A stretch of 5,950 bases of DNA from Spongiibacteraceae bacterium (GCA_030618505.1 JAUXDF010000218.1:1-5950); one strand, 5' to 3'. Positions 1-5,000 are shown, numbered from the stretch's first letter. The notes: a model not told the origin generated them from the letters alone. Made by a program: numbers and translations.

Positions 1-285
1 GCTGCAGAGGTAAGCACAGGGAATGGCTATCCTGGCTGGCAGCCGAACTATGACTCTGCGTTACTGAAAAACATGCAAGCATTGTATAAAAAAGAGTTTG
101 GTAGAGAGGCTGCAGTCAAGGTGATTCATGCGGGCCTGGAATGCGGTCTGTTCGGTACGAGTTACCCCAATTGGGACATGATCTCTTTTGGGCCTGATAT
201 TCGTTACCCACACTCCCCGGATGAGAAAGTACATATCGCCAGTGTCGAGCGATTCTGGCATTTTTTGAAGCTGTCTTTGCGTTGA
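1..285 (+). CDS. pepD: Cytosolic aminoacyl-histidine dipeptidase PepD, C-terminal 94 residues (5' truncated by window)
   Basis: The reading frame is open from base 1 and ends with TGA at 283-285; the true start lies outside the window. The translated tail carries the block IHAGLECGLF (residues about 42-51 of the fragment), then PNWDMISFGP and HSPDE (His at about 71), and ends in an ASVERFW segment. This order matches the C-terminus of the enterobacterial and Vibrio PepD (M20 family, non-specific cytosolic dipeptidase) that I recall. In that family the His of the HSPDE motif is a ligand of the metal centre, so the visible part retains a key residue. The enzyme hydrolyses Xaa-His and other dipeptides in the cytoplasm, supporting peptide turnover. 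It appears to end its own transcript: a weak hairpin follows and the next gene has its own promoter-like sequence and ribosome binding site. An internal ATG at 73 should not be taken as the start, because homology continues upstream of it. Confidence 0.9.
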   Translation, partial: AAEVSTGNGYPGWQPNYDSALLKNMQALYKKEFGREAAVKVIHAGLECGLFGTSYPNWDMISFGPDIRYPHSPDEKVHIASVERFWHFLKLSLR

Positions 286-304
286 GCCTTTGCTTTGAAC
301 CAGG

Positions 305-333
305 AAAACTCAAAGGGCTCCAGCTGAGTTTTT
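305..333 (+). terminator. Weak rho-independent terminator candidate after pepD
   Basis: AAAACTCA (305-312) is perfectly complementary to TGAGTTTT (325-332), giving an 8-bp stem with a 12-base loop that runs directly into a short T run (329-333). The stem has only two G-C pairs and the T run is short, so termination would be modest. It lies 20 bases after the pepD stop, and its T run overlaps the proposed -35 of the next gene. Confidence 0.4.
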
Positions 334-359
334 CCAGCTTGAAAGAAACTGGCTATACT
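331..359 (+). promoter_or_regulatory. Possible sigma-70 promoter for the CBS-sirtuin pair
   Basis: TTTCCA (331-336, 4 of 6 to TTGACA) and TATACT (354-359, 5 of 6 to TATAAT) are separated by 17 bases. Transcription would start near 366, leaving a 5' leader of about 45 bases before the ATG at 412. A TTGAAA at 339-344 is a better -35 sequence but is only 9 bases from the -10, so it cannot pair with it. No operator dyad is evident. Confidence 0.4.
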
Positions 360-411
360 TACGGCAGCACAATAAATATTTAATTTATCTCGAAAAGGAA
401 GGTAAATCACT

Positions 412-891
412 ATGTCTACTGTTGTTGGCGATATTATGACAAAAGACGTTATGGTTGCGCGTGATCATTGGTCAGCAAAGGAGCTGGCAGTGTATTTTTC
501 CGACAATAGGATAACGGGTACGCCGGTGGTGGATATCAACGGAGAACTTCTCGGAGCTGTCAGCGTCACCGACTTGGTAAAAGTCACCGGCTATGGTGAT
601 ATCAAAGGTGCACAAGTAGATTCTGTCCAGAATTATTTTTCCTCTTTTTTGGGACAGTCATTCAGTGAAGGTGATGCTCAGGGTTTAATGGATATGGCGG
701 CAGGCTCATTTAATGTTCGCGATATCATGACCTCCACTATACAAAAAATCTCACCTGAACTGGCTGTGAAAGAGGCGGCAAAGTTGCTGGTTGATAAAAA
801 CATTCACCGGGTATTTGTGATTGATAATAATGACCAATTGGTGGGTATCTGTAGCAGTACGGATTTACTGCGTTATTTTAGTCAAACTTGA
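412..891 (+). CDS. Small stand-alone protein with two CBS domains (Bateman module)
   Basis: The 159-residue protein consists almost entirely of two CBS motifs: CBS1 at about residues 5-58 and CBS2 at about 102-156, joined by a linker of roughly 40 residues. Each begins with a typical V-x-D-I-M-T block (residues 5-10 and 102-107), and each ends with a Ser/Thr-Asp element (SVTD 51-54, SSTD 148-151) of the kind that contacts the ribose of bound nucleotides in CBS pairs. Such modules bind AMP, ATP, S-adenosyl-methionine or similar ligands and act as energy or metabolite sensors; the ligand here cannot be read from sequence. No signal peptide or membrane segment is present, so it should be cytoplasmic. 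The start is supported by AGGAAGG at 396-402, nine bases before ATG. Its stop codon overlaps the start of the sirtuin gene, which suggests coupled expression and possibly a shared role. The cystathionine beta-synthase enzyme itself is not present; only the regulatory fold is. Confidence 0.88.
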   Translation: MSTVVGDIMTKDVMVARDHWSAKELAVYFSDNRITGTPVVDINGELLGAVSVTDLVKVTGYGDIKGAQVDSVQNYFSSFLGQSFSEGDAQGLMDMAAGSFNVRDIMTSTIQKISPELAVKEAAKLLVDKNIHRVFVIDNNDQLVGICSSTDLLRYFSQT

Positions 892-1727
892 AGGTGCCCC
901 TGGATAAGGATCTTTTGGCCCTTTGTAAAGAGAAGATTGATCAGGCTGATGGCCTGCTGATTACTGCCGGTGCTGGTATGGGTGTTGACTCAGGGTTGCC
1001 GGATTTTAGAGGCAATGAAGGTTTTTGGCAGGCCTATCCGAAGTTCAAGCATTTGGGTCTTTCTTTTATGGATTTGGCAAATCCTCGCTGGTTTTACGAC
1101 AAGCCCAGTCAAGCCTGGGGCTTTTATGGTCACCGTTATAATCTGTATAAAAATACCCCGCCCCATCCCGGTTTTGACAGTTTACGTCGCTGGTGTGATG
1201 AGAAAGCTTTGGGTGGTTTTGTGTTTACCTCCAATGTTGATGGACATTTTTTAACAGCAGGTTTTGTCGAGGATCAACTGCTTGAGTGTCACGGCACCAT
1301 TAATCATCTGCAATGCCTGGAGCGTTGTCGTGATCATATTTGGCCTGCGCAGGCACTTGAGCTAAGTATTAATGAGCAGGAGCTGTTGGCCGAGGGACAA
1401 CTACCCACTTGCCCAGACTGTGGTGGTATTGCCCGTCCAAATATTCTTATGTTTGGTGATATGGGCTGGAACCCGCATCGCACTGACCTGCAATACCGGC
1501 GCTACCATCGCTGGCTTGAACGTGTCACTAGCCCCGTGGCTAGCAAGAAGCACCTGGTGGTTCTGGAGTTTGGTGCCGGGGTGGCGGTACCCACGGTGCG
1601 TCACGAGTCAGAGTCGGTTGAAGCTCAGTTGATACGCATAAATCCCAGAGATACTGCAACACCCCAAGGCGGTATTGTTCTGGAGTGTGGTGCTCTGGAA
1701 GCTATAGAACAGCTTGATTGCCTGTGA
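888..1727 (+). CDS. Divergent Sir2-family NAD-dependent protein deacylase (sirtuin)
   Basis: The 279-residue product shows the sirtuin motifs in order: NAD-binding GAGMGVDSGLPDFRG (residues 28-42), TSNVDGH (114-120, replacing the usual TQNVDGLH), CHGT with the candidate catalytic His135, paired cysteines for a structural zinc (C143/C147 and C175/C178), RPNILMFGD (183-191), a GAGVAVP loop (229-235) in place of GTSxxVxP, and LIRIN (248-252). Members remove acyl groups from lysines using NAD+, releasing nicotinamide and O-acyl-ADP-ribose. The protein is cytoplasmic by appearance. The start must lie upstream of the NAD motif; TTG 888 overlaps the previous stop (TTGA) and GTG 894 is the alternative. 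Neither has a good Shine-Dalgarno sequence, which fits translational coupling to the CBS gene. The first cysteine pair is spaced C-x3-C, not C-x2-C. Substrate class is unknown, and ADP-ribosylation activity cannot be excluded. Confidence 0.87.
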   Translation: MKVPLDKDLLALCKEKIDQADGLLITAGAGMGVDSGLPDFRGNEGFWQAYPKFKHLGLSFMDLANPRWFYDKPSQAWGFYGHRYNLYKNTPPHPGFDSLRRWCDEKALGGFVFTSNVDGHFLTAGFVEDQLLECHGTINHLQCLERCRDHIWPAQALELSINEQELLAEGQLPTCPDCGGIARPNILMFGDMGWNPHRTDLQYRRYHRWLERVTSPVASKKHLVVLEFGAGVAVPTVRHESESVEAQLIRINPRDTATPQGGIVLECGALEAIEQLDCL

Positions 1728-2179
1728 CCTTCTATTGGCTGTGAAGGTGGCGAAGAGCATTGTTTGGATACAGGCATGAGCGATTACATGAAAAAATCCA
1801 TCAAGAAAGACCTTATTGCCTCAATGTTAAAGTGCTGGCTGGATAATTGAACGGCATTAAAAGAGGCAGCATTCTGATTAGTTGCTAGAATTGAGGGTGT
1901 GCCATGAAATAGTGTGGCTGGTTTTTCACATTGGCTGTAAATCTGCCTTTGATGACGCGATTTGAGGCGGATAAAAGAAGGAAAAACATCACCTATAAAA
2001 AAAAGAGCTAAAAATGTGAATTAATAATGAAAAATGAATTAAAATAGGGCAAAACTTGCTGTGGATGCTAGTTTGATAGCTACTGTAAATAATCGCCGTG
2101 ATCATCTTGGTGATGGATACAGTGACAGATACAGCACCACATAATACTAAAAATACTAACACCAATATGGTCATCGCAT
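1728..2179. other. Long gene-free region between the sirtuin gene and hfq
   Basis: No convincing gene lies in these 452 bases. Just after the sirtuin stop, ACCTTC (1727-1732) and GAAGGT (1743-1748) could form a 6-bp hairpin, but no T run follows. The sirtuin frame reopens after its TGA and stays open to a second stop at 1848-1850; an ATG at 1776 would give only 24 residues without recognisable similarity. Bases 1971-2050 are strongly AT-rich on the plus strand and contain a direct repeat TGAATTAA (2017-2024 and 2035-2042, 18 bases apart). TAAAAT at 2040-2045 resembles a -10 element, but I see no matching -35. GATACAG occurs twice (2116-2122 and 2128-2134). This is probably the hfq promoter and leader region, although the promoter itself cannot be pinned down. 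A small RNA is possible but not demonstrated. Confidence 0.5.
2143..2160 (+). repeat. Tandem 9-base A-rich repeat immediately upstream of hfq
   Basis: AATACTAAA is followed directly by AATACTAAC: two 9-base units with one mismatch at the last base, ending 19 bases before the hfq start codon. In the mRNA leader these would give several A-R-N-like triplets (AAT, AAA, AAT, AAC), the class of sequence bound by the distal face of Hfq. Autoregulation of hfq through its own leader is known in Escherichia coli; that this repeat serves the same role here is inference. Confidence 0.5.
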
Positions 2180-2422
2180 ATGAAAAAGGGACACAATATA
2201 CAAGATCCATTCTTGAATGTTTTACGCAAAGAGCGCATTCAAGTATCTATTTTCCTGGTTAACGGCATTAAATTGCAGGGTACCGTGGACAGCTTTGATC
2301 AGTTTGTACTGATGTTAAAGAACGTATCGACACAACTGGTTTATAAGCATGCGATCTCTACCATTGTGCCATCGCGCAATGTCAAAATTCCGGTTCAGGA
2401 AGATGAGGGAGAGCAGGCCTAA
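2180..2422 (+). CDS. hfq: RNA chaperone Hfq (Sm-like), outside the usual miaA-hfq-hflX context
   Basis: The 80-residue product aligns without gaps to enterobacterial Hfq over residues 1-66. It keeps Q8, D9 (proximal site), R16-K17-E18-R19 (rim), the NGIKLQG block (28-34), S38-F39-D40-Q41-F42, and the Sm2 motif YKHAIST with Y55-K56-H57. Hfq forms a hexameric ring that pairs small RNAs with mRNAs and guides decay in the cytoplasm. The tail after residue 66 is very short and ends in the acidic stretch EDEGEQ; acidic tips in other Hfq proteins control RNA release. Oddities are F25 in place of Y25 and V49-S50-T51 where the family normally has T-V-S. No Shine-Dalgarno sequence is evident before ATG 2180, and the in-frame upstream codons offer no alternative start. 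The gene stands alone: a long non-coding stretch precedes it and topB is convergent. It may be a displaced primary hfq or a second copy; the window cannot decide. Confidence 0.95.
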   Translation: MKKGHNIQDPFLNVLRKERIQVSIFLVNGIKLQGTVDSFDQFVLMLKNVSTQLVYKHAISTIVPSRNVKIPVQEDEGEQA

Positions 2423-2440
2423 GCTTTTGAACCCGTGACA

Positions 2441-2485
2441 GCCCTGACTGCACTCTCTTGGCAAGGGTTTTCCTCAGTCAGAGGC
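2441..2485 (+). terminator. Candidate hfq terminator hairpin
   Basis: CTGACTG (2444-2450) pairs perfectly with CAGTCAG (2475-2481). The stem extends by GCC (2441-2443) against GGC (2483-2485) across one bulged A, giving 10 bp about 20 bases after the hfq stop. The loop is long (24 bases), and the T-rich tract lies a little downstream (2501-2520), so it is not a textbook terminator. An alternative fold pairs AACCC (2430-2434) with GGGTT (2465-2469), followed by TT. Confidence 0.4.
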
Positions 2486-2705
2486 CGCATCTCAGTAGCA
2501 TTATATTTTCTTTCTGATTTCCGTGCCCTCGCGTGGGAATGAGAGTTTTTCTCGGCTTTAGCTTCTGCTGTAGTATGAGTTTAATGTTGCCTAAATCGAG
2601 GCTATATCTTTCAGCTATTTGTTCAGCAAAGGCACAAAGTTCGTCATTCCGGCAGTCTTTTAGCCGGAATCCAGTTTGCAGGACCCTGGATCCCCGACAA
2701 AACAC
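2478..2705 (-). pseudogene. Doubtful open frame built partly from repeats; possible gene remnant
   Basis: A 75-codon minus-strand frame spans the gap downstream of topB. Its N-terminal third is simply the translation of the 77-bp palindromic element, and its C-terminal part covers a second repeat-like segment (2521-2543). The middle, around residues 20-50, reads like ordinary protein (for example FAEQIAERYSLDLGN and LQQKLKPRK), so it may preserve a fragment of a lost gene into which repeats were inserted. I do not recognise a family. No ribosome binding site is visible before the ATG, so expression is unlikely. Confidence 0.2.
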
Positions 2706-2718
2706 TTCGAGGATGACG
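2642..2718. repeat. 77-bp palindromic intergenic repeat (REP/MITE-like) downstream of topB
   Basis: The element begins CGTCAT (2642-2647) and ends ATGACG (2713-2718), an exact terminal inverted repeat. Inside, ATTCCGGC (2646-2653) pairs with GCCGGAAT (2663-2670) around a 9-base loop, ATCCAG (2669-2674) pairs with CTGGAT (2686-2691), and TCCCCGA (2691-2697) pairs with TCGAGGA (2707-2713) with one mismatch. The result is a cloverleaf-like fold. The layout 'CGTCATTCC ... CCGGAATCCAG ... CTGGATCCCC ... GGATGACG' matches a class of dispersed intergenic repeats common in proteobacterial genomes. It lies 29 bases beyond the topB stop and could stabilise or end that mRNA. It carries no gene of its own. 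Confidence 0.75.
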
Positions 2719-2747
2719 AAAATGGTGGGTTCAAAGTGTTTATTTTA

Positions 2748-4721
2748 TTATGCTGAATAATTACGTTTACCCTTACGCCTTTTGGACCGTTTTTTGATCA
2801 TCTTAGGGCTGGGCTTAAGATCTTTTAACCCCGTTGGAAGTGCTGTGGCACTTTGCTCAATCAAGCCCTGAAGCGATGTTGTCAGTGGCTTCATAAAAGC
2901 CTCATAATTACTTTCACGCTTACTTATCGCTGCCAGCTCAGCTTCCCATAAGGCGGTCATGTCGGCCCGGGTGGCGGATTCGGGCAGGCTGAGTATCAAG
3001 GCCTTACCCGTCGCCGTTGCTTTAATAAGCTTGCCGCTTCTGGTGATATAATCGCGCTTAAACAGCAGTTCAATAATGCCTGCACGGGTAGCTTCTGTTC
3101 CCAAGCCATCGGTTTCTTTCAGCACTTTTCGAATGTCAGGGTCTTTTACGAAACGGCTAATGCCTGTCATCGCTGCTAACAAACTGGCATCTGTAAAGTG
3201 TTTTGGTGCTTGGGTCTGCTTTTCTATCAGCTCTCCCTTTACGCAATGAAGTTTATCCCCCTTTGTTAGTGGGGGAAGCTGAAGGGGAGTTGCATTATCC
3301 TGCTGTTTTGTACTGGATGGTTCTTTCTTTAATGCACTTTTAAATGCACTCTTAAATGCACTTTTAGATAAAACAGTCCAGCCCTCATCGCTTATTTGCT
3401 TCGATTTTGCGACAAACCGGCCGCCGGCAATACTGAGTTCGATGTGCTCTTCTCGGTATTGTTGTTTTGGGTAAAATTGGCACAGGTACTGACGGGAAAT
3501 CAGTTCATAGAGTTGTTTTTCTTGCTGACTGAGCCTTTGGCCGGATAGCGATTTTTCTGTGGGTATAATAGCGTGGTGGGCATCCACTTTATTATTGTTC
3601 CATGCCTTGCTTTTCAAATCCGGGTTGGCATCTTTGCAAGCTGTGCCGAGAGTAGAGCAGTTTTTTTCTATGGCTTTGATGATATTGCCGGCTTGGTGAA
3701 AATGATCATTGGGCAGGTAGCGGCAATCGGAGCGGGGATAGGTAATAAGTTTATGCCGTTCATACAGCGCTTGGCAGCCATCAAGTGCCTGCTGTGCGCT
3801 CATATTAAAACGTTTGGCGGCATCGATCTGCAGGGCAGATAAATTATAGGGTAGTGGTGGGGCAGCACTTTTGTTTTTTCGAGAGACATTACTGACCTCC
3901 GCTATTTGCCCTTTAATGCGTTTGATAACATTTTCTGCCAGTGCTTTTAGCAGGACTCTGTTTTCCTCGTCCATATAAGTTTGGCAAGATTCACTGGGCT
4001 GCCATTTGGCCTTAAAATATTGCTTGTCACTGGTTTCCAGCAGAGCGAGAACTTCATAAAAGGGGTGGGAGATGAAGTTTTCTATCACCTGATCCCTGCG
4101 TACAATTAAACCCAGTAGTGGTGTTTGAACACGCCCCACCGACAGCAATCCCTGGTAACCCACTTTTTGTCCCTGCAAGGTGTAGGAGCGCGTCATGTTA
4201 ATGCCATAAAGCCAGTCAGCACGTGAGCGGGCCAGTGCTGAGGTGGAAAGGGGCACAAAGTCGCGGTTATCTCGCAGATTAGTTAATGCCTTGCGAACGG
4301 CCGGCAGGTTGAGGTCATTAATCAGGCAGCGTTTGACGGCATTGAGTTTTGTTTTGGGCAGCCCCGAGTGAGCGATCACCTGGTCAACCAATAATTGGCC
4401 TTCTCTATCGGGGTCACCAGCGTGAACAATCTGATCGGCTTTTTTGATCAGTTTTTTGATAACGGTTAACTGCTTGCGTGTTTTAGTTTTGGCGACCAGC
4501 TTCCACTGCTCCGGAATGATGGGAAGATCCTGTTGCCGCCATTTTTTGTATTGGCTGTTATAGGCTTCAGGCTCGGCCTGCTCGAGAAGATGGCCGATGC
4601 ACCAGCTAACGCAGTCACCGTTACCGAGACGAATATAGCCATCTTCACGTTGATGCGGTTTGGGCAGGGCATCGGCAATGGCACGACCCAGACTGGGCTT
4701 TTCTGCGATATAAAGTTTCAT
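2748..4721 (-). CDS. topB: DNA topoisomerase III (type IA)
   Basis: From the ATG at 4719-4721 the product has 657 residues and begins MKLYIAEKPSLG, matching the start of E. coli TopB (653 residues). The open frame continues to 4823, but those codons cover the promoter and LexA box, and AGGGA (4725-4729) lies just upstream of the chosen ATG. The Toprim domain occupies about residues 1-140, with E7 and the acidic motif DPDREGQ (103-109). The topoisomerase IA core follows, with SVGRVQTP (194-201), the active-site ITYPRSDCRYLP containing Tyr328, HAIIPT (383-388) and GTEATRAG (541-548). The C-terminus is a short Lys/Arg-rich tail without zinc-binding cysteines, as in E. coli TopB. The enzyme cuts one strand through Tyr328 and passes another; it decatenates replication intermediates and resolves recombination structures, with RecQ in characterised systems. 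A 12-bp repeat in the gene encodes SAFK-type repeats at about 453-465, before the conserved KGD segment. Likely LexA-regulated. Confidence 0.96.
   Translation of the reverse strand: MKLYIAEKPSLGRAIADALPKPHQREDGYIRLGNGDCVSWCIGHLLEQAEPEAYNSQYKKWRQQDLPIIPEQWKLVAKTKTRKQLTVIKKLIKKADQIVHAGDPDREGQLLVDQVIAHSGLPKTKLNAVKRCLINDLNLPAVRKALTNLRDNRDFVPLSTSALARSRADWLYGINMTRSYTLQGQKVGYQGLLSVGRVQTPLLGLIVRRDQVIENFISHPFYEVLALLETSDKQYFKAKWQPSESCQTYMDEENRVLLKALAENVIKRIKGQIAEVSNVSRKNKSAAPPLPYNLSALQIDAAKRFNMSAQQALDGCQALYERHKLITYPRSDCRYLPNDHFHQAGNIIKAIEKNCSTLGTACKDANPDLKSKAWNNNKVDAHHAIIPTEKSLSGQRLSQQEKQLYELISRQYLCQFYPKQQYREEHIELSIAGGRFVAKSKQISDEGWTVLSKSAFKSAFKSALKKEPSSTKQQDNATPLQLPPLTKGDKLHCVKGELIEKQTQAPKHFTDASLLAAMTGISRFVKDPDIRKVLKETDGLGTEATRAGIIELLFKRDYITRSGKLIKATATGKALILSLPESATRADMTALWEAELAAISKRESNYEAFMKPLTTSLQGLIEQSATALPTGLKDLKPSPKMIKKRSKRRKGKRNYSA
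3331..3366 (-). repeat. Three in-frame 12-bp tandem repeats inside topB
   Basis: On the plus strand the units are AATGCACTTTTA (3331-3342), AATGCACTCTTA (3343-3354) and AATGCACTTTTA (3355-3366), with one substitution in the middle copy. On the coding strand they give K-S-A-F, K-S-A-F and K-S-A-L at about residues 453-464. The position is a variable linker of the family, between the GWTVL segment and the conserved KGD segment. Because the unit is 12 bp, gain or loss of a copy would change length without shifting frame. Confidence 0.85.
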
Positions 4722-4758
4722 CGGTCCCTGTTGGGTGTGGCTGGCCAATTGAATGCGG

Positions 4759-4778
4759 TACTGATAATACATACAGTA
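4759..4778. promoter_or_regulatory. LexA (SOS) box in the topB promoter
   Basis: TACTGATAATACATACAGTA has perfect 5-bp TACTG/CAGTA arms, the CTG-N10-CAG spacing that defines the gammaproteobacterial LexA operator, and 16 of 20 matches to the idealised E. coli site. On the topB strand the upstream half reads TACTGTATG, an ideal half-site. The box ends 37 bases before the topB start codon and covers the predicted -10 hexamer, a position where bound LexA would block RNA polymerase. It is about 240 bases upstream of the divergent beta-barrel gene, so control of topB is far more likely. LexA binding has not been shown here; it is inferred from the motif. Confidence 0.82.
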
Positions 4779-4801
4779 TTGCTTGTGCTTGAAAAAGTCA
4801 A
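4773..4801 (-). promoter_or_regulatory. Predicted topB promoter overlapping the LexA box
   Basis: On the minus strand TTGACT (4801-4796, 5 of 6) is followed after exactly 17 bases by TACTGT (4778-4773, 3 of 6), whose bases are the upstream arm of the LexA box. Transcription would start near 4766, giving a leader of about 45 bases. A strong -35 with a -10 embedded in the operator is typical of SOS promoters. Confidence 0.55.
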
Positions 4802-4950
4802 CTGATCTCAGGGAAGCTAACAACCCGCAAGCCCGGATTCCACAAGCTCTTTCCAGCCTACGCTGTGCTCGGTTTTTATTTTAATGGCATAGCGGGCACC
4901 CTGCATAACGCGGATTCAAATATGATGCGCAAGAATACTGGATTTAACGA

Positions 4951-4974
4951 TATACTGTACCTTGGTCATACCAA
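4951..4974 (+). promoter_or_regulatory. Possible -10 element and adjacent operator-like dyad for the beta-barrel gene
   Basis: TATACT (4951-4956) resembles a -10 hexamer 44 bases before the ATG at 5001, but no good -35 lies at the right distance, so an activator may be needed. Immediately downstream, TTGGT (4962-4966) and ACCAA (4970-4974) form a perfect 5-bp inverted repeat around CAT, placed near the expected start point where a repressor could act. Neither element is proven, and the short dyad could occur by chance. Confidence 0.3.
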
Positions 4975-5000
4975 TAACAAAAACAACGATACGCGCTAAG

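Noticed and set aside
970..1254. Overlapping plus-strand frame inside the sirtuin gene.
   Set aside because: It is an alternative-frame shadow of a well-supported gene, with no motif of its own.
1989..2210. A hydrophobic 73-codon minus-strand frame that could look like a small membrane protein.
   Set aside because: It starts inside hfq on the opposite strand, has no ribosome binding site, and its hydrophobicity follows from the A-rich plus strand giving T-rich codons.
1850..2272. Exact 12-base repeat AACGGCATTAAA at 1850-1861 and within hfq at 2261-2272, suggesting a partial hfq duplication.
   Set aside because: A 12-base match is expected about once by chance in a window this size, and the flanks do not align.
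3256..3287. CCCCC/GGGGG inverted repeat inside topB, considered as an inserted palindromic repeat.
   Set aside because: The encoded LP-x-x-x-KGD segment aligns with the conserved region of E. coli TopB, so it is probably native coding sequence.
3573..3842. Plus-strand frame opposite topB.
   Set aside because: It lies entirely antisense to the active-site region of topB, and its composition simply mirrors that gene.
4722..4823. Longer topB start giving 34 additional N-terminal residues.
   Set aside because: The extension encodes nothing conserved, covers the LexA box and promoter, and MKLYIAEKPSLG at 4721 matches the family's N-terminus exactly.
4953..4960. TACTGTAC as a second LexA half-site near the beta-barrel gene.
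   Set aside because: There is no CAG at the required 10-base spacing, so it is only a half-site.
4962..5000. TTG start at 4962 for the beta-barrel gene.
   Set aside because: It would bury the signal peptide behind 13 extra residues and overlaps the dyad; ATG 5001 gives a normal signal peptide.
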